Of a stretch of DNA of 64,000 nucleotides, positions 37,271-56,149 are shown piece by piece (the stretch's first letter is position 1; every line of letters begins with the position of its first letter). A program made the position numbers and the translations under genes. Location of the stretch: the NCBI GenBank assembly GCA_012861695.1, contig JAAOOA010000027.1:16252289-16316288 (forward strand), written 5' to 3'. The notes beneath the pieces are model-generated. The model did no database searches. It was not told the DNA's origin and saw only the letters and a program-made list of their open reading frames with translations. The stretch comes from Trematomus loennbergii. Taxonomy: Eukaryota > Chordata > Actinopteri > Perciformes > Nototheniidae.

Positions 37271-37624
37271 TTATGTATAATATAATATCTTTGCCAAAAA
37301 CTACAGAACTTATGGTTTTGAGCTTGATGATTTGTTTGTTTGAACCCATATGTCCTTATTGGCAAACATTTGTTCCTTATGATTGTTTTAACGAAAGGTA
37401 GTGGGTGTTTATTTGGATGTGGATGATGTTGAACGAATCAGTTGTGTACACATGCAGGTGGATGCGTTTGGTGCACGTTTGTGTGCTTGTGCGTTGGGGT
37501 CATCCAGAGTTCTCAGGCCTGTCTCTTCAGCTATGCTAGCAGCTGATAGAGTTGATACAGGGACGATGGCTTCTCTGCCTTTCCCATCATACCGCTCTTC
37601 TTCCACACATACTGTTGTGTGTGA

Positions 37625-41151
<3,527 letters not shown>

Positions 41152-41198
41152 GCGATGAAGGAGACAACTTCTATGTGATTGACCAAGGTGAAGTGGAC
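41152..41198 (+). CDS. prkar1b: prkar1b coding exon 5: CNB-A
   Basis: The smallest exon, 47 bases. It completes Gly167 and encodes residues 168-182, DEGDNFYVIDQGEVD. The GDNFYVIDQGE strand-turn is invariant in RI subunits, and EVD is the RI-beta form (ETD in RI-alpha). The donor is GTAAGT, phase 0. Confidence 0.98.
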
Positions 41199-42415
41199 GT
41201 AAGTGGCCAATGTTGAGACAAACAAAAAACAAACACTTATTTCTCTTAAGAATATTTTATATTAGTTTAAAAGTAAATCATTACAAATTGATTTCGATAT
41301 TCCAGTATGCAGCATGCCAATATGAGCTTTTATTCACCTGTGGAAGGTGGAACTTGAGAAGGATTTTGACTCTGGGGATACCAAGCCTTCTCCCCACATG
41401 TTGAGACAATGTTTCCTTCTAACAATGGGCAAGTTGTATTGGATTGCCCTCATGTTTTGTTCTCTTGAAAGTGTGGTTCCACTCCGATGGCAATCTGAAC
41501 ATGGCGCTAGAGAGTCCAGTGCACTGAGAAGGCAGCCAAACTGAGGACGCCTTTTGTCTTAGCGAGCCTGACGCAGAGCGATAGAGTTAAGTGGAGAGAT
41601 TAAACAGGAGTTGATGGAAAGTTAAACAGGAAGTGACCTTATCAGCTTACAGCGGTGAGCACAGACAAGGTGGGTAAGAGGAGAGAAGCACGTTGGCAAA
41701 CTGAGGGTGCTGATACAGCCGTCCCACCTGAGAGACAGAGAGAAGGAAGTTTACAGATACTGAGATAGTGCAGCGATTATAAGACTTCATAACATCTAAC
41801 TCTTACCAAACAGTTTTGCATTGACCTCCATTGTTTTGAGATTATGTCTTGTGATTAGAAAAATGTATAGTTGTTATGTTAAGATTCAAATAAAACACTA
41901 ATGGGTTATAATGGTTTGTCTGTGTGCATATCCATTGCTATATTTAGGCAAGACACAAATAGGACATTCAGTAAAGGAACAAGCTGATCATTTCCACACT
42001 CTGGATTATATCTCCTCAGCTTCATTAGACTGAACACGTTTTTACTGAAATTACCTTTTATTTAGGCCTGATGAAGTGTTGTCTGTTTAGTCTGAAGTTT
42101 TTTCCTCCAAATTGTTATCGTGATATTCTCCTCTTTTTCATCCATGAATGTTTTTCTTTCTTTCGTAGTTATCAGTTGGTGTGTGATAATCTTACTCCCA
42201 CGGAGACCTTTTTTCTTGGAAACATTGTTTTGTTTTCACCACTAATCTTACAGTCTGTGGCTTGTCTTTTTCCAACCAGGCAGTGTGCTGAAACCGCCTG
42301 GTCTAGTTGGGTGTAACAGTTTTTCCTTTTACCAAAAGTTTGTCCTTTTTACTTAGACAGTACGGTTGGAAAATGCTGTAGCTAGCTGTAGCGACATATT
42401 GGCTGAAATTGAATA

Positions 42416-42805
42416 TTAAAGGTGGGGTAGGTAATTTTGGAGAAACCAGCTCGAGTGTGCTAGAATTTGAAAATACACAGCCGGAAAAAATCTGCCACTT
42501 CCTTACAGAGCCCCTCCTCCAACACACACAAACACGCACATGACCAATGAGGGCATGAGATAAGTTTGTGCCCCGATGGAAGGCTGACAGGCAGGTAGGC
42601 CATCCAGTTATTTTAGCTGGGCCGGCTAAAATGATTGGTCGTGCTTTTTACAGTACTACGGCTTCCACAGATGACATTTTTTTATGGATTTTTTGTCAAA
42701 GCACTTAAGATATTCATTGCTATCGGGATGTTAAGAGCATTCCATGGAATATAACAAAAAGTGTATCTCGAGCCGGTTTCTGAAACTTACCTACCCCACC
42801 TTTAA
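42416..42805. mobile_element. TTAA-flanked MITE (piggyBac-like)
   Basis: The 382-bp element at 42420-42801 has perfect 15-bp terminal inverted repeats, AGGTGGGGTAGGTAA and its complement. They extend imperfectly to about 37 bp through a shared GAAACC.GCTCGAG segment. Both sides carry TTAA (42416-42419 and 42802-42805), the piggyBac-type target. It has no transposase. The superfamily call rests on TTAA alone; a PIF/Harbinger origin with a 3-bp duplication is a weaker alternative. Confidence 0.8.
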
Positions 42806-43819
42806 GGCTTTTTTACATAATACTGTCTTTTATAATATTCATGATAAAATCACAGTTGTTCTGGAGCTCAGTCAAGCAGCTGCAGAATTGCTTGGCGTCT
42901 TCATCGTGTGGCCAGCTGGGACTTCAACCTCTTTCTGTTGCCAACACTACATTTTAAGCAACTCTCCCACAGCCAGGGTCCTATCCTTCTGCCCCCAAGT
43001 TGAGGAAGACCCCTATTCTTAAACTCGCCCCAGTTTTATTCTGTGTGTCTGTCACCTCTCCCGACATGCCACCCCTCTCTCGCTGCAGTCAGCTGCTGCC
43101 TCCCAGCCACAGCTCAGGCACTAAACTACTTCAAGCTCAGTGCCGAGGTTATTAAAGTGTTGAGATGTCTCTCATTAGACAGGGGTGTAAATCTGCTAGC
43201 ATCCAATAAACTGCCTGAAAGCTCACAACCACTGCCACTACGTTAAACACCCCTCCATGTCTGCACACAAATGTATTCACTTACAGACATTGGCCTGTAT
43301 TTATTTTGGGTTCACCACAAAGGAAATTAAAGCTTTCATTCCAAAATGTGAAATGATCTTGTTGAAAATAAATGCTATAGCCTATTTGTAATAAACTGTA
43401 ATTAACTGAGTATCTGGTGACATTTCAGGTTCCCCTATTATTATATGTTAGTAGTATACAAACACTGAATAACCCACTTAATAATTTATGACCAACACTT
43501 ATTGTATTTGTGTGGTGATAAAATTGTCAAGATAATTAATAGCAGTACAATTGTTTATATAAATGTAATTATATAAAATAATAATAATTATAGACACACT
43601 TTAAAACATCCTTATATCTGCCTAGAACTACATTTTAATGTCATCAACTATGTATAAATGTTTATGTAGTGCTACTTAATGCTTAATAAGAGAGTTTAAG
43701 TGTTACAAATGATCTCTAAATCACAGATGATTATATTTGACATTTTGCGAGCAAAGGTCTTAAGAAAATGTACTTAAGTACCTTCACATTTATATAAGCA
43801 GTTATGCTCTTATTGTCGT

Positions 43820-44149
43820 TAGGGCCTTCAGTCGATTTAAATATTAATCATGATGAATTGCATGATTTACCAAAGGTACAGAATATATGCTTGCTTTATG
43901 CAAATATATATGCATTTGTAGTTGGAAATCACAAACAACACAAAACAATGACAAATATTCTCCAGATTGATATCACGATACCAGAAAGTAAGGAGTCCAA
44001 TTTTATTTAAAATTCCACAATTAACTAATACCCAATACGATAGCTATTCATTTATTGTATTTTATTTATATATTTACTTTGCTTTAAACAAAATCCAAGT
44101 ATTAGTATGTATTTTTACACATTTGCTTCTCTTATCTTTGACAGCCCTA
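43820..44149. mobile_element. hAT-type MITE with TAGGGC ends
   Basis: The left end is TTAGGGCCTTCAGTCGATTT, followed by AATATTAATCATGATGAATT. The right end is CTTTGACAGCCCTAA. The ends are imperfect inverted repeats of the TAGGGCTGTCAA type common in teleost MITEs. I do not see a matching 8-bp duplication, so the borders are approximate. Confidence 0.55.
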
Positions 44150-45488
44150 ATTATTATTGCTATTAAAGTAAATGTGGCATTTTGAAATCAAATTAAACAT
44201 CTGCTGCCAAAAAGACAACAAATAGAGACCCTCACTCACACATTGAAACCGGGGATGCACAGAGGAGCCTAACTACAAACAGAAATGCAACACTGACTGC
44301 TAATCCGCCTTCCAGGACTTTTGATTTGTTGCTACTTAATTACCAGCAGGCGCACACAGCTTACTGCAGATATTCCCATGTTGAAAATCCAGTGACAGCT
44401 GTGCAACAGCATACACGGTTTAGGACTTGAATTGTATGATGAACTCTATTTTACCTCATGCACAATGCTGACTTGATACAGTACAAGTGTTTCCAATTTA
44501 AGTCTGAACATACTATCAGTTTTTACTCAAGCTTTACTAGTGCATACTTGATCCAGTTAGGACTTCTTGCTGATTGTTTAAGCATTTGATACAGCTCCAC
44601 CTGACCAGGAAATACATGAAAGTGTTTGTGGAACCTTAGAGGATCAGTTGTACAACAATGAAGACCAAACAAACAGATCAAGAGTTTTTAAGGAGTGTAA
44701 CGGGAAACTGTGGAGTGACAACATATTACCTGTACTGTACGCTATGATGTAACACTTTTGCAACACTTATATGATTGTTCTTCTAAGCCTGACGTAACCG
44801 TAGCCAGAGCTCTGTATCCCCTTGAAGCACACCACAGGTTATAGTAAAAGATAAGTCCCTTGTGGTCTTCTCTGAGCCTTTGAATAATGGCTTGCAACAG
44901 TTTTGGCAATTCACAGCTACCGAAGGGACAAACCCTCCCTCGCTCTCTCCTTTCTCTCTGTGTTTTTAAGTCAACAAGATGGTGGATAGTGTGTCGACAG
45001 GTGAAACCGTAACGGCCCTAGAGACAGCCTGAGCGAGGCTCAATGAGGTTGCATTGTCTGTAGTGCTATAGTGGCTGGCCTAGATGGAGACGTGCATGTT
45101 TGTGCATGTAGATGGACAACCCTGTGAATGCCATACTGAGTAGACCCACAAGGTCCACCACTGCTTTCTGTCCTCCATCACTTCTAAATCAAAGGGTAGG
45201 TCGTAAAAAGACAGGTAAAAGGAAATAAAGGGATGAACGGAGAGATGGGAAGGATAGAGGACCATTTTAGAGTGTCTCATTTGAGGGCTTAGTGGGGATC
45301 AAATGCTCAGTGACAGGCCCAGTGAGCATGTCAAACGGCCCGGATACTAAGGAGAGGTAGAGGGGAAGGTTGGAAATCTATCTCAAGATGGTTTAAATGT
45401 TCACAGTCTACAAAGCAATGATTGCCATCCTTCAGGCGTAAAATAAATGAATCTCTCCCCATCATTCTGTTTCTTGTTCCGTCTGCAG

Positions 45489-45647
45489 GTGTACGTGAAC
45501 GGGGAGTGGGTGACCAGTATTGGAGAAGGAGGTAGTTTTGGAGAGCTGGCCCTGATATATGGGACTCCAAGAGCTGCTACCGTGAAGGCCAAGACGGATC
45601 TGAAACTGTGGGGCATCGACCGAGACAGCTACCGGCGCATCCTCATG
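45489..45647 (+). CDS. prkar1b: prkar1b coding exon 6: phosphate-binding cassette A
   Basis: Encodes residues 183-235, phase 0 at both ends. It contains the phosphate-binding cassette [16 protein letters not shown]. Glu201 contacts the cAMP ribose and Arg210 the cyclic phosphate; both are present. Upstream, VTSIGEGGS is closer to RI-alpha's VGEGG than to mammalian RI-beta's [23 protein letters not shown] forms the alphaB/C helices. The acceptor is CGTCTGCAG and the donor GTACGA. Confidence 0.98.
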
Positions 45648-49660
<4,013 letters not shown>

Positions 49661-49721
49661 GGAAGCACACTGAGGAAGAGAAAGATGTACGAAGAGTTCC
49701 TCAGCAAGGTCTCCATCCTTG
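49661..49721 (+). CDS. prkar1b: prkar1b coding exon 7: A/B interdomain helix
   Basis: Encodes residues 236-255, GSTLRKRKMYEEFLSKVSIL, plus the first base of Glu256. This helix links CNB-A to CNB-B and is essentially invariant in RI subunits. The acceptor is GTCTTACAG and the donor GTAAGT. Confidence 0.98.
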
Positions 49722-52174
49722 GTAAGTCTAGCAAAAACTGTAAAAACTTGATAATTATGTCAGCTTCTGTCTAACTGTTTATTTCTGCATGAATTGAGTG
49801 TAGTGCAGGGGATGTGTGCCCCTTCATGCCATGTTTCATATTCATTTTAAACACCGGGTCAGAGGGTCCAGAGTGCAGGCAGTTAAATCTGCCGTCTGCA
49901 ACATATACTGTAGATTAGCCCACATAAACACAGGCGCACGTTGTCACACAAGGCCCATGGCTGAGTAAGGTCTGTGTACAGTCCTAATCTTCTTGCACTG
50001 TTTATAATAAAGCCAGTCACATTCTGCATTGTCGCTGTGTTGACAATTACAAAATTGCGAATTAAGATAAGCCTCGCTTTTACCACTGGAATTTAGATAA
50101 CACCAGCCGACTCAGGCCGCAATGGAGAATGAGATTTATTCAGACTTTCAAACGAGTTGCAATTGGAACTGACATCCCATCCCCTTCCACTTGATTGTGT
50201 GTGTGTGGTGTGTAGAGTAAGGCCGTGCCCCCTGTACAGAGTTATTAGCTGGCTGAGTAAACACATACACTCAATTCAGGTCTTATGAGAACGTCTCTGC
50301 GAGATCCACTCTCTTTTCATTCACCTCCTTTCTTCTGAGTCTCTCTTTTTGACAGCCTTGTCGAGGCCTGTATTCAAATGCCCGCCTCCCTTCTTCGAAG
50401 TGCTTTTCCTCTCTTCATTCCTTTTTCTGTCGCCCGCTTCTCCACTCCACCTCTTTGAATTGGAGGAGGGGAAGGAGGCGGGAGTGTTTTTGTTTGTCTT
50501 TGATTTTTAAGATAGCCACGAAATTGGGTACAAGCCCTTGATGTCGAGGAGTGATGTGGGGGGTGAAACAACATGTTCTTTGTCACACACCCCAATGGGC
50601 AATTCCCTGTGTGCGTACTATGGTCGTTGGGAGCAAGGGGATCCAAGTGGGTGCAGGCTCTGCGAAGCGTGAAATGTAGGTTCTTAAGTCAGCACATTTG
50701 TGTATAATGTTACATCCCAAGCTGTTAGGGATCACTTCTATAGGACCTGATGCCTTTAGCTTGCAGCCAGACAGAGGACATCCATCTGGAGCCGGCAGAC
50801 ACCACGGCCCCATCAGAGGGGACACTGGACACCTCTAACTGATCAAACTTCACCTTAGTTAATCCTAAGAACATACACATTTACACCCACACACAAACAG
50901 ACAGACACTGGGATCAGTAACTGAGCTCATCGGGAGACAACAGTCTCAGACAAAGAGATTCTTCTGAAGTTTTACGCCCCTAACTCATGTCTTAGTCAAT
51001 CAAACACTGAATCATGCTTTTATCTAGAGGAGAGGAGTGTTTTCACTGCAGATGCACAGATAGTGTAGACTTTTAAGATCAGTAAAGAATGATCTACCAA
51101 ATTGTGAAAGTAGGATAAGCTTATTTGAATCATCTATGTGGAGGTATTTGGTTATTTGTGGGTCCTCTTTCTATAAATATCAATATGTTAAAGAGTTGTT
51201 CAAAACTTCTCTGGTTGGAATATGTTTCCCAGTGAATATGTGTGACCGTCTGTGTTTTTGGTTTCTGTGTGAATACCAACGGCTTCTAGAAATATCCCGG
51301 GCTTAACCACGTCACTGTACATGTGGTTGGACAGTCGGAAAGACAGCTGTCGCCACTGGCTCTGAGGATCAACAAAACTGAAAAAGTTATATCCTATCAT
51401 GGGTTTCGGCAGGACTCATTCACAAAATGGTCAATTCACTTTTTGTGCATTCAAGGGAATTCTAAATTTACAAGAGCCTTGGGGTAAAAAAATATAATTG
51501 TTAAGGTTTCGCTAATCTAAATAGTAATAATCTGATGTATTGTATAACATTTAAATTAATGTAATATCTTTATAGTACACTCTCTCTGGAGTGTAACTGA
51601 ATGGTATTTTACAATCACAGAGGGGATATATTCAGTTGAAATCCAGTAGCATCTAACCCCAGATGTATCACAGCCACTGATGACATATTCATAATAAACC
51701 TCAAGCAGACGCTTTCATCTACGCCGGTCACCCTTAGCATGCGTCTCTTTCAAGGAAGCTGGACTGGTTCGGGGATTAAACTTTAGATATTTCTGTTATT
51801 TGATGGTCACACACAGGAAAGCTCTGTGGCACCACACCCCAGAATCAGTGGAGCTTAGGTCTCACAGCTTTAGGAGTTAGTGTCATTTTGTTTTGGCTCC
51901 ATGAGGCTCCATGAGATGAGGGAGGAGGCAGGGGCATCTGAGATGTAATGGTCCTGATGAATGACTGGATTAGCACGGGGTAGGAATTACTGTTCCCACC
52001 AGCTTACTGGACTTCCAGCAATGGCCATCCTCTTAGATCATGGAGAACGCACACGCACACGCACACGCACACGCACACGCACACGCACACACACACACAC
52101 ACACACATATTAATTATGTACATTTGTGTAGTAACATTTAGGTTAATAACACATTATCCTTATTGATACGACAG
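49722..52174 (+). other. prkar1b: Intron 7 (2.5 kb)
   Basis: Phase 1 intron of mostly complex sequence. A CACACG/CA array at 52047-52107 lies about 67 bp before the exon 8 acceptor. No coding signal is seen. Confidence 0.9.
52047..52107. repeat. CACACG hexamer array passing into CA repeat
   Basis: About seven CACACG-type units followed by about 20 bp of CA repeat. It sits immediately upstream of exon 8, partly in the region expected to hold the branch point. Confidence 0.95.
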
Positions 52175-52296
52175 AGTCTTTGGACAAGTGGGAACGTCTG
52201 ACTGTGGCCGACTCTCTGGAGCCCGTTCAGTTTGAGGATGGAGAGAAGATAGTGGTGCAAGGAGACCCTGGTGATGACTTCTTCATTATAACAGAG
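52175..52296 (+). CDS. prkar1b: prkar1b coding exon 8: CNB-B start
   Basis: Completes Glu256 and encodes residues 257-296, from SLDKWERL to FFIITE. Trp261 matches the tryptophan that stacks on the adenine bound in site [21 protein letters not shown] is the first strand-turn block of CNB-B and carries RI-beta-type residues (GEKIVV, IITE). The acceptor is ACGACAG and the donor GTAAGG, phase 0. Confidence 0.98.
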
Positions 52297-53879
52297 GTAA
52301 GGTGTGTGTGTGTGTACGTGTGTGATGTCATCATGCAGAGACGTTGGTGGGCTCTCGGAACTGATTTCAGTTTATTGCCACCAGTGGACAGACTACCTGG
52401 TGTTGTTCCCCTTCCCCTTCTGTGTGAATAGCACCCCCCCACACTGCAGGCTTTGTATAGCTGGGGCCCCTGGTGCAGCTCCATGAAGGGCCCCCCTGCC
52501 TGTCATCCTCACACACTTTTGATTAACTCCATACTTACACGGCTTTCACCAGGATCAAGTCAAGAGGGCCCTTTCTATAGGGGCCGGGCACCCAATCTGC
52601 GGCCGTTTGGCCCCCTCTCTCATTATTCTAAGGGACAGTGATTCTCTCTGTCAGTTGCTCTATCTATCTGATGTCCAACAATATTTAGTGTGAGCTGTGG
52701 ATTGGTTACAGGCAATGCATGGGAGTTTTCGTCTTTATCCCTCTTTTAGGCTGCTCTGTTCTCTCTTGTCACCTGTTTCCTTGCAGAACCACATTTCTCC
52801 TCTTCAACCATTTTTCACTCTCCAAGTTATAACTCACTTGAAATATATATTTTGCAGTCTGTTAGTATTTGGACAGTCATGTTTCTGTAATTTTTGGGCT
52901 CTCATGCAATGCATTACATTTGAAATTATAATTATAATAAGGTTGAAGTTCAACATAAACCCAGGTAAATTCAACTTAGCATGTGTTTGCTTGATGAAAA
53001 CCAGACTGAAGAGCAAAGTAATAAGTATACAAAGGTAAATGTCCTCTGAAATAAGCATAAACTGAAGACTGAAGCTGTGCAGCCCTCAAAGAGCATATAG
53101 GGATGATGTGTTGGCAGGAAGATTGCCAAAAATAAAGATCAAAATGTCATAACATCCTACGTTATACTTCAGATGTGAGGGCGGTTTTGACGAATAAATA
53201 TGTTGAATAGCATTCGAAGTGGCCAGTTTAATTTATGGGAAATTGCTAAAACTTATTATTACAGTAGTACAAGACAAAAAGAGTCATACATCCAGTGACA
53301 TGACTCAGTAGAATCAGTTGATTAGAAACATCTGTCAGCATTTTTGCTTACATTAGCCAACATAAGCTACTGTACTGGTCCTACCGGGCCAATTAAGTAG
53401 GGTTAAGTACGGTTAGAATTTTTAAATGCTTATAAATTCAACTTGTGTGTATATTAGAAGAAGAGTGTTTTGAATTCTTAATGAATTTATAGACAGCACT
53501 GTGAATATCTTGTGTTTACTTCACATGATATGACCACTCCAATTGGAGCTAAATAAATCTTCTAAAACCCAGTTTAACTGTACAGGAAATGAACCCAATT
53601 GGGGTTGAGGACAGAAATATGGCAGTTATTGTAAAAATGCATGAACCATCAGTGTAAGGGGTTCTGTGAATGTGTGTGCAAAGAGACACACCCAATGCTA
53701 ACCAACACAACCCAGCTGTATTTTAAATGTAACCATAACCTTTCTAATAACTTATTAAAAAAGTTAGGTGTGGGAAATTGACAGAATTGTGTCTGCAGAG
53801 GTCTTAATGAGTCTAATCGTGAACACTGGATTGATTCTATTCAGGAATTGGGCTCTGTGTTTTCCTGATTGTCAGTAAA

Positions 53880-53933
53880 CTCTTCTTGCAAAAACAGAAC
53901 GGTTAAAAAACAGAACTCTTCTTGCAAAAACAG
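53880..53933. repeat. 36-bp direct duplication
   Basis: CTCTTCTTGCAAAAACAG occurs at 53880-53897 and again at 53916-53933. The 36-bp offset indicates a recent partial tandem duplication. Confidence 0.9.
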
Positions 53934-55970
53934 GACGACGTCGTTCTGATGGGCGAATATACAATTACAAATGCATAATGCTAAAATGGGTTGCTTATAC
54001 ACTTTAATTATACCAATTATACATAATATACCTGTGAATCCCTCCTAAGTCTGTGTGGAAAACATTGCTCATCAAACTGAGACTTCTAATTCCCAGAGAG
54101 GAAAGAGGAACAATATGCAGAGGAATTTGGGGATTAAAGGATGGAGAGACGGACGGAGCAGGAAGTGAGGAAGAAGGAGAGACAGGGATGGAGCCCAGTA
54201 TGTGAGTGTCCCAGCAGACACTGTGAGCCTCACCCTACACAAGTTTGTGTCTCTTTGTTTAATCCCTTTTCCCCTTCTCCTGCCTATCCACATTTTCCTC
54301 TAAGCTCTCCCTCCCTTCCGCACTCTCTCTTTCTCGTTCTCTCTCCGTCTCTCATGCAGCATGGTCTGACTTTCCCAGAGAAGGGTGGACTGTGGTGGAA
54401 TGTGTGTCACTGACTTTCACACGGGGTCAGGAGACCCAGCCTCCCGGGAGGGAGACGAGAGAGAGAGAGAGAGAAATAGAGAGAGGAAGGATGAGTCAAA
54501 GAGGGCAGGGAGGGACATATAGGGAAAGAGAGGTTGATCTGAAAGGAACCACAAGTAAGGCGGGAGACGAGGATTTTGTCAGTCTCGCAGCAACTTTCCT
54601 CACTCGTCACCCTCTTCTCTTTTTTACGTGCACTCCTTTCGTCTGAGGTGAAAATATCAGCGTTGTTCAGTCAGAACGGGTTATTTTTTTATTTTTCTCT
54701 CCCCGCCTCCCACTAATTCGGTCTCTTCTCACTCTTGTTGTTTCTGCGGTTTTGGAGCATCGGCCAAAGACAAACCCCTCAATCACTAATTACATGCTGC
54801 TGATGGGGAGGATTAACAAAAGGGAGGTATAGAGACATCACTTTCTTTGCTTGTCGGGAATGGGGCCCTAATGAAAAGTGACATGTTTACATTTTTTTCT
54901 TACACTGTACAAACAAGCCTTTAAAGAACGGCAGGGCCGCGAAGACTTGGCCGCACCTTTCCTCGTGTTCTCCTTCCTCTCTTCCCTCTATTTCCTCCCT
55001 TCTTCGTGGCTTATTACCTTAACTCTCTCTTTCTTCCTCGTGCTTGTACACCACCACCCAGCACCCTGTCATCCATGCTGTCACCACTGCCACCTAAAAT
55101 GCAGCATATAATGCAAGAGAAAGACGGAGGGATTAGGAAACTTGATGAACATCAGAGACTTCAGTGAGAGTTTTGAAACAGAGTGGTTATTCTGTTTATT
55201 AGGCACATGTTTCCCTTTCATATTTTTCTTTAGTTGTAACCTTTTTGCAGTGATTTGTCAAAGTCACTTTTTGCAGGTCACAAGTAAACCCTTTCAAACC
55301 TCTCTGTACGACAATGTGACGGCAATTTGGCTCAATCATTATGGTCCTATTTTAATCTTCAGTTCACTGGTGAAACATCACCACAGTGAGACAAGTCTTT
55401 TTTGATCAAAATAAAGTGAGTCATTTAGACTCATGACTTGAGTCTTACTCAAGTCCAAGTCATATGTGTGCTAGAGTGTGCTATGCCTGTTAGCCTCTGG
55501 GTGAATTTGAGTAAAATCAGAGCTGTTGTTCCCCAGCTTGTGCATTCACTTTCATCTCCTCCAGTCATCAATCTAAACTTCAACTCAATGTGTTTTTCAT
55601 ATTTGTCCTTTGACCCAACACAAAAGTAATCGCACTGAGGGGATGTAAATTGTCCCCCTGGGTCACACAGAAGAGAAATCCTCGGTGGGTTGTCTACATA
55701 TATACTGCCACTGTAACCTGCTGAAATGCAATTAAGCTAATGGAGCTCCACACCACTTCCATAGACTGAAGATCAATGCAGTAATGAATGAAGACATTTG
55801 TGAGTGTGAGCATGCAGTCACAAGAACAAAGGTAAAGGTTAACATATGTGTTAGAAATCATTTTTGTTTCTTTATGTCTCTTTTTTAAATCAGCCTTTAG
55901 GCCGTGCAAGAGCGGAAACTTTGTGTGCACGTTGACGTCTCAGTGAGAAGGTGCAGACACTGTGCTGGGT

Positions 55971-56036
55971 GGCCTTGTGAACAGGCTACTCAGGATATCA
56001 CCTGGCCTTGTGAACAGGCTACTCAGGATATCACCT
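55971..56036. repeat. Exact 33-bp tandem duplication
   Basis: Two identical 33-bp units, 55971-56003 and 56004-56036, each begin GGCCTTGTGAACAGG and end GATATCACCT. They sit directly before the CCCTCT array. Identity suggests a recent event or an assembly artefact. Confidence 0.95.
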
Positions 56037-56060
56037 TTCCTCTTCCATCTCTGCTGGTGC

Positions 56061-56149
56061 CTCTCCCTCTCCCTCTCCCTCTCCTCTCCCTCTCCCTCTC
56101 CCTCTCCCTCTCCCTCTCCCTCTCCCTCTCCCTCTCCCTCTCTCTCTCT
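56061..56149. repeat. CCCTCT hexamer array
   Basis: About fourteen CTCCCT-type units, with one short unit near 56093 and a final CT run. The strand is fully pyrimidine and so could form triplex structure. Confidence 0.95.

Larger units (their letters stand above)
41199..45488 (+). other. prkar1b: Intron 5 (4.3 kb)
   Basis: Phase 0 intron containing the TTAA-flanked MITE at 42416-42805 and a hAT-type MITE at about 43820-44149. The remainder, including the AT-rich 43300-43800 and the complex 44200-45400, has no credible coding potential. Confidence 0.9.

Noticed and set aside
52430..52640. GGGGCCC-rich patch in intron 8 as a mobile element
   Set aside because: The base runs resemble the interior of the hAT at 2340-3170, but I see no ends or target duplication, so it is not listed as an element.
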